Source: an uncultured Gelidibacter sp.
GTDB taxonomy: Bacteria; Bacteroidota; Bacteroidia; Flavobacteriales; Flavobacteriaceae
Reading direction: 5' to 3'
Assembly: GCF_947500795.1 (NCBI RefSeq)
Contig: NZ_CANMTE010000002.1
Coordinates: forward strand, 186,001 to 250,000
Length of the DNA stretch: 64,000 bases
Shown here: positions 6,628 to 15,448 of the stretch, piece after piece
Position numbering within the stretch: position 1 is the first letter of the stretch
How the letters are laid out: every line of letters starts with the position of its first letter
The notes under the pieces: generated by a model
Seen by the model: the letters and a program-made list of their open reading frames with translations, nothing else
Databases searched by the model: none
Told to the model about the DNA's origin: nothing
Translations under genes and position numbers: made by a program

Positions 6628-9177
6628 TTATTGTGATTTGAGGTATTCGTTTAAATTTTTATGGCGTTGCACAATTTCATAGTTAAGAGATGAAATGGCA
6701 ATATATGGTCGTGTGATATTTGCTTTACGTTCTTGTAATAAATCGGCAAATCCGCGAGCTCCATGAATACTACTTAAGCCATGGACAACTACAAATATGG
6801 TGTTTTTATCGTAAACGTCTTTTGAAACACTTAACTCATAATATCTGATTTGACTAACCTCATCATTAAGTTTCTTAATGAATGCTTCAATATCTTCGTC
6901 TTTGGTAATTTCAAACTGATAGATAACTTTAAACTTGGTGGCTAAAGCATCATCTTGAAATTCATTCACCTCCAACACAGGAATAACTTCTTCCATAATT
7001 TGTTGAGCACGCTTGCCTTCTTCAGAGTTTCCATAATTTAAAGCGATAAAATTGATGCTTTCCTTATAGGCTTCAAAACCATACAATCGGCCTCTTGCAG
7101 ATGCTTTTAAGATCTCAAACTTAGGCACGATAGGCTCGCCTTCAAATTCCAATATGTATTTATCGCTCTCATCAATGACGTCCTGAAACTGTTGCGCTTC
7201 ATAATTGGCATATGTACGCTCATAAATCCGATCTGGACTATTTTCATCCTTAGATATTTCCGTTTTTGGATTCAATAAAATAGCAGCATATCTCGAATCT
7301 GGCGAATTGGTGATAATGTCCAATTTTATTTGAGCCGCCGGAATGGTTTCGCCCATTAACACATAGGTATTGTACAAATTGTATTTCGCAGGTAAAATCA
7401 ATCGCTCTTCAGGCTGATTGTCCAATAAGTTTTCAAGCTTTTCTTTAGCAAGTCCATATTCATTGAACTTTTCCTTATAGATCACGCCTAACTGATAATA
7501 CGCATAGTTTCGGTCTCTCATAAGACTATCAATCTCCTTTTGATCGGTAGGAATTTTTGAAATATAGAATTCAGGATCATAAAGCTCTTCTTCAGTAGCA
7601 TCGGCAATCAATTCATTACTCTGAACGGTAAGCGAATTATTGCGAGTGCTCGATAAACGCCAATTATCTTTTAGTGATCGTTCTCCCCAATTTTTTAAAA
7701 ACTCGTTTTTTCCATAAGCGACCGTGGTAGGATTGTAAAAATAAAACTCCTGAGCTGCTGGCGGATTCATACCCGGACCTCTGTTTCCTGAAATATTTCC
7801 CGGTGTATTTATATTGACAATTCCTGAATTGGCCTTGCGCTGCGCCGCTTCCTCTTTGGCTTTTAAGAGTTCTGCTTCCGCTTTTAATTGATCGACAAAT
7901 TTTGAGAAGAACGCTAATCTGTCCTCATCTGACAAATTCACCAAGTTTAAAATACTATCATTTACTTGCGCAACATTTTCGTAATAAATAACATCCTTTA
8001 AATTTTCTCTTTTCTTTTTAACGACTCTGTATGGTTTTGAATTGACCGCCATAGTATTCATGGTACTGTCGTAATAGGCACCGGCCTTTTTATATTCAGA
8101 GTTATCAAAACTCATATCGCCAAGCGTGCTATAATCCAATGCTCGCAATTGACTGTCCGTGGATGATGCTCTTAAGGATTTGTTGTAGTAGGCCATTGCT
8201 AAGGAATCGCGGTTGGCTTCTTTGTGGAATTCCGCAATGCGGTAATAGATTTTATCTAAAAACGGGCGATTTTCACGATCTTCTTCAAGCTCTGTCAGAT
8301 AGTTTTCAAACATCAACACATCACCAGTTGTGGTATCAAAATTAGCCGCTTTCGCTAAATGCGCATTAATAAAGTAAGCTCTTGGTACTTTACGGTGTAA
8401 ATCCATGACCTTCTCAAAAGCCATATTCGCACTGTCTTTATACCCAAACTCATTATAGAGTTGCCCTCTTATATAATTGTAACGTGCTTTTTCATTATTC
8501 TTTCTCGTCAATTTAGCTGCAGTTGCCAATTGAGTTAGGGCACTATCTTTTGCTTTTATATTGATGTAGGCTTGCGCCAAAGTGGCACTGGCATCAGCCA
8601 AATCCTGATCTTTCAGCTGTTCCTGCCTCATCAAACGTTTTAAATTCTGAATAGCGAGCTCGTTGTTTTCAAGACGCATATTGGTTTTTTCACGCCAAAT
8701 TTTCGCCTCGTTAATCTTGTCACTTGCAGGATATTTATAAAGAATATAGTTAAAAGCTTCTACAGCAGGAATGAAGCGTTGATCGAAATAGCGGGCTTTC
8801 CCAAGTAACAGATAAGCCTCATCAATTTGCGGATTGTGCTCCTTCCCTTTGATGTTCATGCCGTGCTTTTGAACCGCTTTAATCGCTTTCTCTTCAGCAC
8901 GCGCAAAATCGGAGTTTTTAGACTGACCCGGCAGCATAAAATCGTCCGTAGTTTCCATGCGTTCTACGGGTAGCAATTCCCAATAATTGTCAGTAAACGC
9001 ATCATCAACACTTTCCCTACCGTTTTCCAAAGCAATATTACCATTGTACAGAATATTGTACTTGGTCCCCATGGCATGGAAATTCCGGTTTATAAACGTG
9101 TCATTTTTCCGCGAGCAGCTAGTCACTACAAACACTGTAAGAAACAGCAAAAAAACGGATTTTATATGAGTGTGCAC
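6628..9177 (-). CDS. sprE: SprE/PorW gliding and type IX secretion lipoprotein
   Basis: The 849-residue TPR-rich lipoprotein has the N-terminus SVFLLFLTVFVVTSCSRK, a signal peptide with lipidated Cys, and the next stretch NRNFHAMGTKYNILYNGN is the SprE/PorW signature as I know it from Flavobacterium. Numerous TPR-like helices fill residues 120-400 and 550-700. SprE/PorW is needed for T9SS function and gliding, bridging the PorLM motor and the outer-membrane complex. The start codon is GTG (9175-9177); no better start is visible. Its position before bactofilin and ATP synthase genes matches other flavobacteria in my recollection. Confidence 0.93.
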   Translation of the reverse strand: MHTHIKSVFLLFLTVFVVTSCSRKNDTFINRNFHAMGTKYNILYNGNIALENGRESVDDAFTDNYWELLPVERMETTDDFMLPGQSKNSDFARAEEKAIKAVQKHGMNIKGKEHNPQIDEAYLLLGKARYFDQRFIPAVEAFNYILYKYPASDKINEAKIWREKTNMRLENNELAIQNLKRLMRQEQLKDQDLADASATLAQAYINIKAKDSALTQLATAAKLTRKNNEKARYNYIRGQLYNEFGYKDSANMAFEKVMDLHRKVPRAYFINAHLAKAANFDTTTGDVLMFENYLTELEEDRENRPFLDKIYYRIAEFHKEANRDSLAMAYYNKSLRASSTDSQLRALDYSTLGDMSFDNSEYKKAGAYYDSTMNTMAVNSKPYRVVKKKRENLKDVIYYENVAQVNDSILNLVNLSDEDRLAFFSKFVDQLKAEAELLKAKEEAAQRKANSGIVNINTPGNISGNRGPGMNPPAAQEFYFYNPTTVAYGKNEFLKNWGERSLKDNWRLSSTRNNSLTVQSNELIADATEEELYDPEFYISKIPTDQKEIDSLMRDRNYAYYQLGVIYKEKFNEYGLAKEKLENLLDNQPEERLILPAKYNLYNTYVLMGETIPAAQIKLDIITNSPDSRYAAILLNPKTEISKDENSPDRIYERTYANYEAQQFQDVIDESDKYILEFEGEPIVPKFEILKASARGRLYGFEAYKESINFIALNYGNSEEGKRAQQIMEEVIPVLEVNEFQDDALATKFKVIYQFEITKDEDIEAFIKKLNDEVSQIRYYELSVSKDVYDKNTIFVVVHGLSSIHGARGFADLLQERKANITRPYIAISSLNYEIVQRHKNLNEYLKSQ

Positions 9178-9291
9178 GTGGGTTGGATTTGATTCATTAG
9201 ATAACTTAAAAACAGCTACATATATTATGCAATGCCGTAAAAATAAGCATCTTTTTGAATTTTAAGCGTAAAAAAGCCGGTCTTTTATCTT

Positions 9292-9321
9292 AGGTGATGA
9301 CGCTCAAACAAGCGTTCACCT
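9292..9321 (-). other. Intergenic hairpin between the ABC gene and sprE
   Basis: AGGTGA-TG-ACGCT, loop, AGCGT-TCACCT forms an 11-pair stem with a two-base bulge. On the minus strand a T6 run follows about 20 nt later, too far for a classical terminator. It could end the ABC transcript or mark the start region of the sprE transcript. Confidence 0.35.
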
Positions 9322-9393
9322 GCGACTATAAAAGCCCCAGAAATATTCCAATCGTAAAATACCATCCTATTTTACTCCGTGAAGCACAAGAAA

Positions 9394-10089
9394 TTATCCC
9401 GCGAAATGTGCTTCCAATTCTTGTAATGTTGCAGCGCTGGTTGCCAAATCTTTTATAACTGTTCCTTTTTCTAAAACGACAATACGTTCACAGACTTCTG
9501 TAACATGCATCAAATCATGACTCGACACCAAAACCGTTACCCCTTGTTGTCCTGCAAGGTTTTTAATGATTTGCTTCAATCGGATTTGCGTGGTTGGATC
9601 TAAATTTGCAAAAGGCTCATCAAGAATGATAACTTCTGGGTTTCCAATCAAAGCCGCCACAATACCTACTTTCTTTTGGTTTCCTTTGCTTAAATCTCGT
9701 AAATATTTTTTCTGATTTAGGATTTCACCATGGAAAAAATCGGAAAACCCTTTTAAAAGCGCATCTACATCAGCCTTATTTTGGCCACGCAGCTCGCCAA
9801 TAAAATAGAAGTATTCCTCAGGTGTTAAATAACCGATTAAAAATGTTTCATCAATATAAGCGGCCGTAAATGGTTTCCAGTCTTCACTTTCATTAACTTG
9901 AATGTCTTTACTTTTGATAAATCCTGTCGTAGGTTGGATCAAATCCAACAACAAGCTGAAGAATGTAGTTTTCCCAGCGCCATTATTACCCACCAATCCG
10001 AAACTTTGACCTTTCGGAATGTCTAAGTGCTCAATATTTAAAACGGGATCGGAATTATATTTTTTTGATAGATTGGATACTGTTATCAT
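9394..10089 (-). CDS. ABC transporter ATP-binding protein
   Basis: The 231-residue cytoplasmic ATPase has Walker A GNNGAGKTT (about residues 35-43), a signature motif LSKGNQKKV, Walker B VIILDEPFANLDP and the switch histidine in SSHDLMHV. The signature starts LSKGN rather than LSGGQ, as is common in ABC-2 type exporters. It starts two bases after the DUF5687 membrane gene, its obvious permease partner. Substrate unknown. Confidence 0.93.
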   Translation of the reverse strand: MITVSNLSKKYNSDPVLNIEHLDIPKGQSFGLVGNNGAGKTTFFSLLLDLIQPTTGFIKSKDIQVNESEDWKPFTAAYIDETFLIGYLTPEEYFYFIGELRGQNKADVDALLKGFSDFFHGEILNQKKYLRDLSKGNQKKVGIVAALIGNPEVIILDEPFANLDPTTQIRLKQIIKNLAGQQGVTVLVSSHDLMHVTEVCERIVVLEKGTVIKDLATSAATLQELEAHFAG

Positions 10090-10091
10090 GA

Positions 10092-11564
10092 CTAATTGTT
10101 TTGTTTGTAAGCGGCTAATGTTTTATACTTTTCTGATTTATAGATTTTTTCTATAATATCGAATACTTTATTCTTGAATAATAATCCTGCCAATCCGAAA
10201 ATGGCGACCAAGGCAAAACCAAACACCTCACCGAGTGTAAAATGTCCTGCTGCGTAAATGGCCATCGGCAGTAATAATTTCGGAATGGTCAATAACATCG
10301 TTTTTGCGTTGAAAGCTTGCTTGTCTCCAAACGCTTTTTTACTTGTGGTTAAATCTATTGGCGTTTTAATATATGCGCCGCCCAATAACACGAGGTGACT
10401 ATTAACACCAATATTATAGAACGCACCTACAACAACCGCAGCATAAGCTTGCCAGCCCCAATACAAGTAAAAAGCCGATAGAATCGTAGAAATGATTGTA
10501 GCAAACACCATTAAATACCATTTTGACGACAAATATTCCTTGTAGCGAATGTTTTGACTCATCATTAAGGGATAATAGGCGCTATCCCAACTCGGCACAA
10601 ATTGTCCGAAAGTGAATAAAAATCCGCCAGAGACAAAAATTCCTGCAAAGATTTTCCAAAACGGCCCGTCATAAGCTTCAACTGAACCCGTAAAAAACAA
10701 CAGTCCATAAAAAAGGAAGACCACGCTCATAATTAGCGTCATCCTTGAACGTTTGTTGCGTTTCAATAATTTAATGTCATTTTTAAGAAACGTAGAAAGA
10801 CTTCCAAAACGGTCTAACCACGAATAATCTTCGGTTTTGGCCACATCATGTTTAATAGAAAGTCCGGCATCCAAATACAAGTTCTTTCTAAAATAGGTAA
10901 ATGCCATTTTATAGAATACAAACGCCAAAACAAGAGGAATAATAGCCAGATACGGAATGGCATAAAACGACTTAAATATTGGTGCGGTATAATTAGTTAA
11001 ATCAAAAATCCCAAAGTATTGAAGTCCCATCATCACGATCACAACACCTACTACTGCAAAAAATACGCTGTCTTTATTATTGATGAAAATATTGATGAAA
11101 TTATTACAAAGCACCAATCCTAGAATAGCGATATACCAAGCAATGACCTGCAATACAGGAAAACCTTCAACGATCAATACTATAGAAAATGGAATAAAGA
11201 AAAAGGCGTGCAACACATTGAAAAACGACACCAAAGTTTTACCAATAGCGAAATTGACGATAGCGTTTCTTTTTATAGGCAAGTACATTAGCGGTTTAAT
11301 GTTCATTACCGGCATTTTTTGAAGGAAATACCTAAATGAGAGATCAAAAACCATGAAATAAATCAACGCTTGGTTGACAACTTCAAAAGGTTCCCTTTTT
11401 AAACCATCTTCAATCATAAAATAGGCGCCGAAACCTAAAAGTAGAAAGGTACCAATCATCCATAATGCTCCAAAAACCATCATGATCTTTAGAAAAAGAT
11501 TGGTTTTAAAAGATGCCGATCTTATAAAGGATTTCCACTCTAGACTAATAAAAAATTTGAGCAT
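10092..11564 (-). CDS. DUF5687-type ABC transporter permease
   Basis: The 490-residue polytopic membrane protein has roughly ten to twelve hydrophobic helices, for example MMVFGALWMIGTFLLLGFGAY and LAIIPLVLAFVFYKMAFTYF. It resembles DUF5687 proteins, which in Bacteroidota pair with an ATPase like the one 2 bp downstream. The pair probably forms an ABC-2-like exporter; what it moves cannot be read from the sequence. It is divergent from the reductase gene at 11746. Confidence 0.82.
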   Translation of the reverse strand: MLKFFISLEWKSFIRSASFKTNLFLKIMMVFGALWMIGTFLLLGFGAYFMIEDGLKREPFEVVNQALIYFMVFDLSFRYFLQKMPVMNIKPLMYLPIKRNAIVNFAIGKTLVSFFNVLHAFFFIPFSIVLIVEGFPVLQVIAWYIAILGLVLCNNFINIFINNKDSVFFAVVGVVIVMMGLQYFGIFDLTNYTAPIFKSFYAIPYLAIIPLVLAFVFYKMAFTYFRKNLYLDAGLSIKHDVAKTEDYSWLDRFGSLSTFLKNDIKLLKRNKRSRMTLIMSVVFLFYGLLFFTGSVEAYDGPFWKIFAGIFVSGGFLFTFGQFVPSWDSAYYPLMMSQNIRYKEYLSSKWYLMVFATIISTILSAFYLYWGWQAYAAVVVGAFYNIGVNSHLVLLGGAYIKTPIDLTTSKKAFGDKQAFNAKTMLLTIPKLLLPMAIYAAGHFTLGEVFGFALVAIFGLAGLLFKNKVFDIIEKIYKSEKYKTLAAYKQNN

Positions 11565-11722
11565 AAAAATTCAGTTGTGATTTAAATATTGGTAATAGTA
11601 ATACACTTTTTGTTACAAACAAATTTCAAATTCCGGTAATTTGAAAAGATTCTCCCCATCCGAAGTTGTGTTCCTTTTCTTATTATTTTGTTACAGATGT
11701 CGCATTTATTCTAAGCATTCGT

Positions 11723-11730
11723 TACTTTTG
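11723..11730 (+). promoter_or_regulatory. Putative -7 element for the PaaE-like gene
   Basis: TACTTTTG fits TAnnTTTG and ends 15 bp before the ATG at 11746. No TTTG is seen at the proper -33 distance. Confidence 0.45.
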
Positions 11731-11745
11731 AAAAAAAATTAAATC

Positions 11746-12801
11746 ATGTCACATTTTCATAACCTAACTATAAAAAACATTGAGAGAATTACTTCCAAAG
11801 CGGTTACTATCAGCTTTGAGGTGCCTCAAGATTTAAAAGATACTTTTTCATTTCAAGCGGGCCAATACATCACCTTAAGATCACATCTTGACGGTAAAGA
11901 AATAAGACGCGATTACTCCTTATGTTCTTCTCCTAAAAGTGGCGAATTGAAGGTTGCTGTAAAGGAAGTACAGGGCGGTACATTTTCAATTTATGCAAAT
12001 AATGAGTTGAAGCCTGGAGATACTATGGAAGTAGGACCACCAAAAGGTCATTTCGTTTTTAAACCAAATGATAAAATGGTCAAACATATTGCTGCTTTTG
12101 CCGCAGGAAGTGGTATCACGCCAATTTTGAGCATCGTTAAATGTGCCTTGGAAGAGGAAGAGTTGAGCAACGTGGTTTTGGTTTATGGGAATAAAACTAC
12201 GGACGATACAATGTTTTTACAGGAACTATTAGATCTTCAAAGTCAGTACAGCAAACGCTTGTCCATTCAATTTGTATTTAGTCAAGCGCAAGAAGGAGAT
12301 TCAATTTTTGGACGTATCGAAAAAAGCACTGTCAACCTCATTTTAAAGAATAAACATAAAGATTTAAGCATTGATGCTTTCTATTTATGTGGACCAGAAG
12401 CCATGATCCACACGGTTAAAGATGTTCTTGCAGAGCATCATACACCAATAGATCGCATACATTTCGAATTATTTAAAGCTGCAAAACCTACCGAAAGGGA
12501 TACGACAGTTATTCCTGACGGACAGACTAAAATTTCGATTGTTTTAGATGATGAAACAACCACTTTTGAAATGTCACAAAAACAATCCATTCTTGACGCT
12601 GCTTTAGATAAGGATTTAGATGCGCCGTATTCTTGTCAAGGGGGAATTTGCAGCAGCTGTTTGGCTCGTGTAACTGAAGGTGAAGTGAAAATGCGTCAGA
12701 ACAATATCTTGACGGATGGCGAAGTTGCCGATGGCTTAATCCTAACTTGCCAGGCGCACCCTATTACGCCAACGGTAAGTATTGATTATGACGATATTTA
12801 A
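11746..12801 (+). CDS. PaaE-like NAD(P)H:2Fe-2S oxidoreductase
   Basis: The 351-residue product has three domains in order: an FAD-binding barrel (RRDYSLCSS), an NAD(P) domain (AAGSGITPILSI and LCGPEAM), and a C-terminal plant-type 2Fe-2S ferredoxin with the ligand pattern C-x4-C-x2-C-x29-C (YSCQGGICSSC). Such proteins pass electrons from NAD(P)H to an oxygenase, as PaaE does for the phenylacetyl-CoA epoxygenase. None of the paaABCD genes are nearby, so it probably serves another di-iron or desaturase partner. It is monocistronic, with a promoter at 11723 and a terminator at 12977. Confidence 0.88.
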   Translation: MSHFHNLTIKNIERITSKAVTISFEVPQDLKDTFSFQAGQYITLRSHLDGKEIRRDYSLCSSPKSGELKVAVKEVQGGTFSIYANNELKPGDTMEVGPPKGHFVFKPNDKMVKHIAAFAAGSGITPILSIVKCALEEEELSNVVLVYGNKTTDDTMFLQELLDLQSQYSKRLSIQFVFSQAQEGDSIFGRIEKSTVNLILKNKHKDLSIDAFYLCGPEAMIHTVKDVLAEHHTPIDRIHFELFKAAKPTERDTTVIPDGQTKISIVLDDETTTFEMSQKQSILDAALDKDLDAPYSCQGGICSSCLARVTEGEVKMRQNNILTDGEVADGLILTCQAHPITPTVSIDYDDI

Positions 12802-12976
12802 TAGTAGCGTACAGAAATTATAAAAATCGAAGGCTTTTCGTCCTTAAAAATTTTATTTCGTCGAATATTTTGAACTATTGCGAACAGAATATGGGATATA
12901 AAAATCAAACCAATATTTTTATAACCGATTTAATTGTTAGGTTAAAGTTTATCTATTTTATAAGACATTAAATCAG

Positions 12977-13002
12977 CCCTACTCTACGGAGTAGGGTTTT
13001 TT
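12977..13002 (+). terminator. Terminator with UACG tetraloop after the PaaE-like gene
   Basis: CCCTACTC-TACG-GAGTAGGG is a perfect 8-bp stem closed by C-G around a UNCG-type tetraloop and followed by T6. It ends plus-strand transcription and overlaps the last codons of the convergent GT9 gene. Confidence 0.85.
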
Positions 13003-14009
13003 ATAATGTATTTTACCTTCTCGATAACAGCTTCTGGACGAATGGTAATCATGCAATCTTCATAACCTTCAGGGAATTTATTGCCGTAGATAGAGGTCGG
13101 AATTTTAGGAAATTTGGCCCGATCCGCTAAAAGGGAAAAGTCAGCGTCTTGATTAAACGGGTAAAACCCTGCAAACGGATGCGTTACGCCCCAAAGCGTT
13201 AACACCTTTATGCCCATCATGGCCGCCATATGTGCATTGCCAGAATCCATAGAAACCATAACATCCAAATTGGAAATGACGTCTAATTCTTCATCCAAAC
13301 TCAATTTGCCTGCAATGTTACGTACATGTTCATTTTCTATCTCACTTAAGTATTCCGCATCATCCTTTCCTCCAAACAATAACACCGTGTACTCTTTTGA
13401 AAGTTCTTCAATAACCTCTTCCATTGATGGCAAGGGATACATTTTACTTTTATGAGCTGCAAAAGGCGCAATACCTATCCATTTTCTGGTGTTTGTTCCG
13501 ACAATTTCAAGCGTTTTTGTGTTCAATTCAGAACGCTCAGGAAAGCTTGGTTTCGTCTCTTTAATGGGTACGCCTAACTTATGAAAAACATCTCTATAGC
13601 GTTGGTGCGTGGTTTTAAGCTGCTCAAAAATCTTCCCGCTGACCAATGCCTTTTTTTCTGCACGACCTTTATCAATTTGAATGGGCTTAAGATCGAGTAA
13701 GAATAGTTTTAAGATCTTGCTTCGTAGCACATTATGCAAATCCGCCACAGCATCAATTCCCAACATTCGCAATTCTTTAGAAAGCTCAAAAAGCCCAAAG
13801 AAACCTTTATGTTTTCCTTTTAAATCGGCAGCAAACACGGACACATTCTCCAAATCGCGAAAAAACGGTTTAAAAAACTCTCGGGTTAGAACCGTTATTT
13901 TAATATCTGGATATTGCTCTGTGAAGGCTCTCAATACAGGAACCGTCATGGCCACGTCCCCCATTGCTGAGAGCCGGATGACGAGGATGTGATTTGGTAG
14001 TTTTGACAT
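12984..14009 (-). CDS. Glycosyltransferase family 9 (heptosyltransferase-like)
   Basis: The 341-residue product begins with the family motif HILVIRLSAMGDVAMTVPVL and has a C-terminal nucleotide-sugar site VSMDSGNAHMAAMMGIK with LWGVTHP. This is the ADP-heptose:LPS heptosyltransferase (RfaF) fold, which adds a core sugar to lipid A-linked oligosaccharide at the inner membrane. In Bacteroidota the donor is often uncertain. It follows a DUF4254 gene after 96 bp, an association I recall as common in the phylum. Confidence 0.9.
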   Translation of the reverse strand: MSKLPNHILVIRLSAMGDVAMTVPVLRAFTEQYPDIKITVLTREFFKPFFRDLENVSVFAADLKGKHKGFFGLFELSKELRMLGIDAVADLHNVLRSKILKLFLLDLKPIQIDKGRAEKKALVSGKIFEQLKTTHQRYRDVFHKLGVPIKETKPSFPERSELNTKTLEIVGTNTRKWIGIAPFAAHKSKMYPLPSMEEVIEELSKEYTVLLFGGKDDAEYLSEIENEHVRNIAGKLSLDEELDVISNLDVMVSMDSGNAHMAAMMGIKVLTLWGVTHPFAGFYPFNQDADFSLLADRAKFPKIPTSIYGNKFPEGYEDCMITIRPEAVIEKVKYIIKNPTP

Positions 14010-14028
14010 AATTTGACCCTTCTAACCT

Positions 14029-14097
14029 CCGATTAGCATCGGAATCCATCTTCCCTAAAAAAGGAAGTTTGTTGTTTGAGACTCCTGCCTAAGCAGG
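14029..14097. repeat. Cluster of three small palindromes
   Basis: Within 70 bp between DUF4254 and GT9 are CCGAT-TAGC-ATCGG, CTTCC-N8-GGAAG and CCTGC-CTAA-GCAGG. The last resembles a CCTGC..GCAGG element widely scattered in flavobacterial intergenic DNA as I remember it. No T-run follows, so they are not standard terminators. Confidence 0.55.
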
Positions 14098-14105
14098 GCT
14101 GAAAT

Positions 14106-14714
14106 TTATTTTTGACCTCTCAATACAGGGTTGAGCTCATCATCATTGTACATCTTCATTTGCTTGTATACTTTCATGTACTTCTTTCCTTGTTGAATAT
14201 CTGCCAATAAATCATCAATGGCTTTACTCAAATCTTTACGTTGTTCAAGAAGGATATCGAGTTTTGTTTGACAATTCAATTTATGGGATGGAGACGCATC
14301 AGGACGCTCAACTTCCTCATTCATATGATAAATTTTCAACGCCAAAATAGATAATCTATCAATCGCCCAAGCTGGACTTTCCGTATTAATAGTCGCATCA
14401 GAATTTGGTTGCACGTCTTTATAGGCATTCAAAAAATAACTGTCAATGTACTCCACCATATCAGTTCTATCCTGATTTGAAGCATCAATTTGTCGTTTTA
14501 ACGTAAGTGCGGCAACAGGATCGATATTCGGGTCTCTAATGATGTCTTCATAATGCCATTGCACTGTATCAATCCAACATTTTCGGTATAAAAGATGCTC
14601 TATAAGGTTTTTGTCTTTATCATAAATATTCTCAAAAGGCTGGTCTACCGTGTTTTTTACGTGATACGTATCGATAACCTTTTGGAAAATTTCATTCGCT
14701 TTTGCTGTAAACAT
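14106..14714 (-). CDS. DUF4254 family protein
   Basis: The 202-residue soluble, mainly helical protein has no signal peptide. Conserved-looking segments are NLIEHLLYRKCWIDTVQWHYED near the start and SPAWAIDRLSILALKIYHM in the middle. The family is uncharacterised and in Bacteroidota usually neighbours an LPS heptosyltransferase-type GT9, as here, so a role in core lipooligosaccharide assembly is plausible but unproven. The start at 14714 is the only good ATG, and upp diverges upstream. Confidence 0.85.
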   Translation of the reverse strand: MFTAKANEIFQKVIDTYHVKNTVDQPFENIYDKDKNLIEHLLYRKCWIDTVQWHYEDIIRDPNIDPVAALTLKRQIDASNQDRTDMVEYIDSYFLNAYKDVQPNSDATINTESPAWAIDRLSILALKIYHMNEEVERPDASPSHKLNCQTKLDILLEQRKDLSKAIDDLLADIQQGKKYMKVYKQMKMYNDDELNPVLRGQK

Positions 14715-14788
14715 AGTCTAATAATTATAAGACGTAAATATACTTCAATTTTAGTTAACTTTACGATTCAATATAGAGTTCAAGCCTT

Positions 14789-15448
14789 ATGCACATTCAC
14801 AACTTAACAGAACAGAATTCAATTTTAAATACGTTTATTTCAGAATTACGTGACGTTACTATTCAAAAAGACAGCATGCGATTCCGAAGAAATATAGAAC
14901 GTATCGCGGAAATTTTAGGCTACGAAATCAGTAAAGTTTTAAACTATAAAACGTCACAAATAAAAACGCCTTTAGGGGTTTGTGAGATGAATGTTTTGGA
15001 TAACGATATTGTGCTCTGTTCCATTTTAAGAGCAGGTGTGCCCTTACATAATGGGTTATTGAACTATTTTGATACGGCGCAAAATGCCTTTATTTCGGCA
15101 TATAGACACCATCAAGAGCAATCGGACGACTTTGAAATAAGGGTGGAATATTTGGCGTGCCCTGATTTGGAAAATAAGACGCTTATTTTGGCTGATCCTA
15201 TGTTGGCAACGGGACAATCAATAGTGGCTACTTTTGAAGCCTTAAAACCCTTTGGAAAACCTAAAGACATCCATCTGGCGTGTGTGATAGGCGCTCAGGA
15301 GGGCATTGAATATGTTAGCAAGTATTTTGACAAGGACGCACATTTGTGGATTGCCACAATTGACCCTGACTTAAATGAAAAGGGTTACATTGTTCCTGGT
15401 CTTGGCGATGCTGGCGATTTGGCTTTTGGAGAAAAACTACAGCACTAA
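14789..15448 (+). CDS. upp: Uracil phosphoribosyltransferase
   Basis: The 219-residue salvage enzyme converts uracil plus PRPP to UMP. Visible motifs are LCSILRAGVPLHNG, the PRPP-binding LILADPMLATGQS and the C-terminal uracil-binding region ending YIVPGLGDAGDLAFG. It is transcribed away from DUF4254 and its 3' end overlaps the convergent DUF6427 gene by 12 bp. Confidence 0.95.
   Translation: MHIHNLTEQNSILNTFISELRDVTIQKDSMRFRRNIERIAEILGYEISKVLNYKTSQIKTPLGVCEMNVLDNDIVLCSILRAGVPLHNGLLNYFDTAQNAFISAYRHHQEQSDDFEIRVEYLACPDLENKTLILADPMLATGQSIVATFEALKPFGKPKDIHLACVIGAQEGIEYVSKYFDKDAHLWIATIDPDLNEKGYIVPGLGDAGDLAFGEKLQH

Noticed and set aside
9292-9321. Hairpin between the ABC gene and sprE as a confirmed terminator
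   Set aside because: The T-run lies about 20 nt beyond the stem and the stem has a bulge, so it is listed only as a hairpin.
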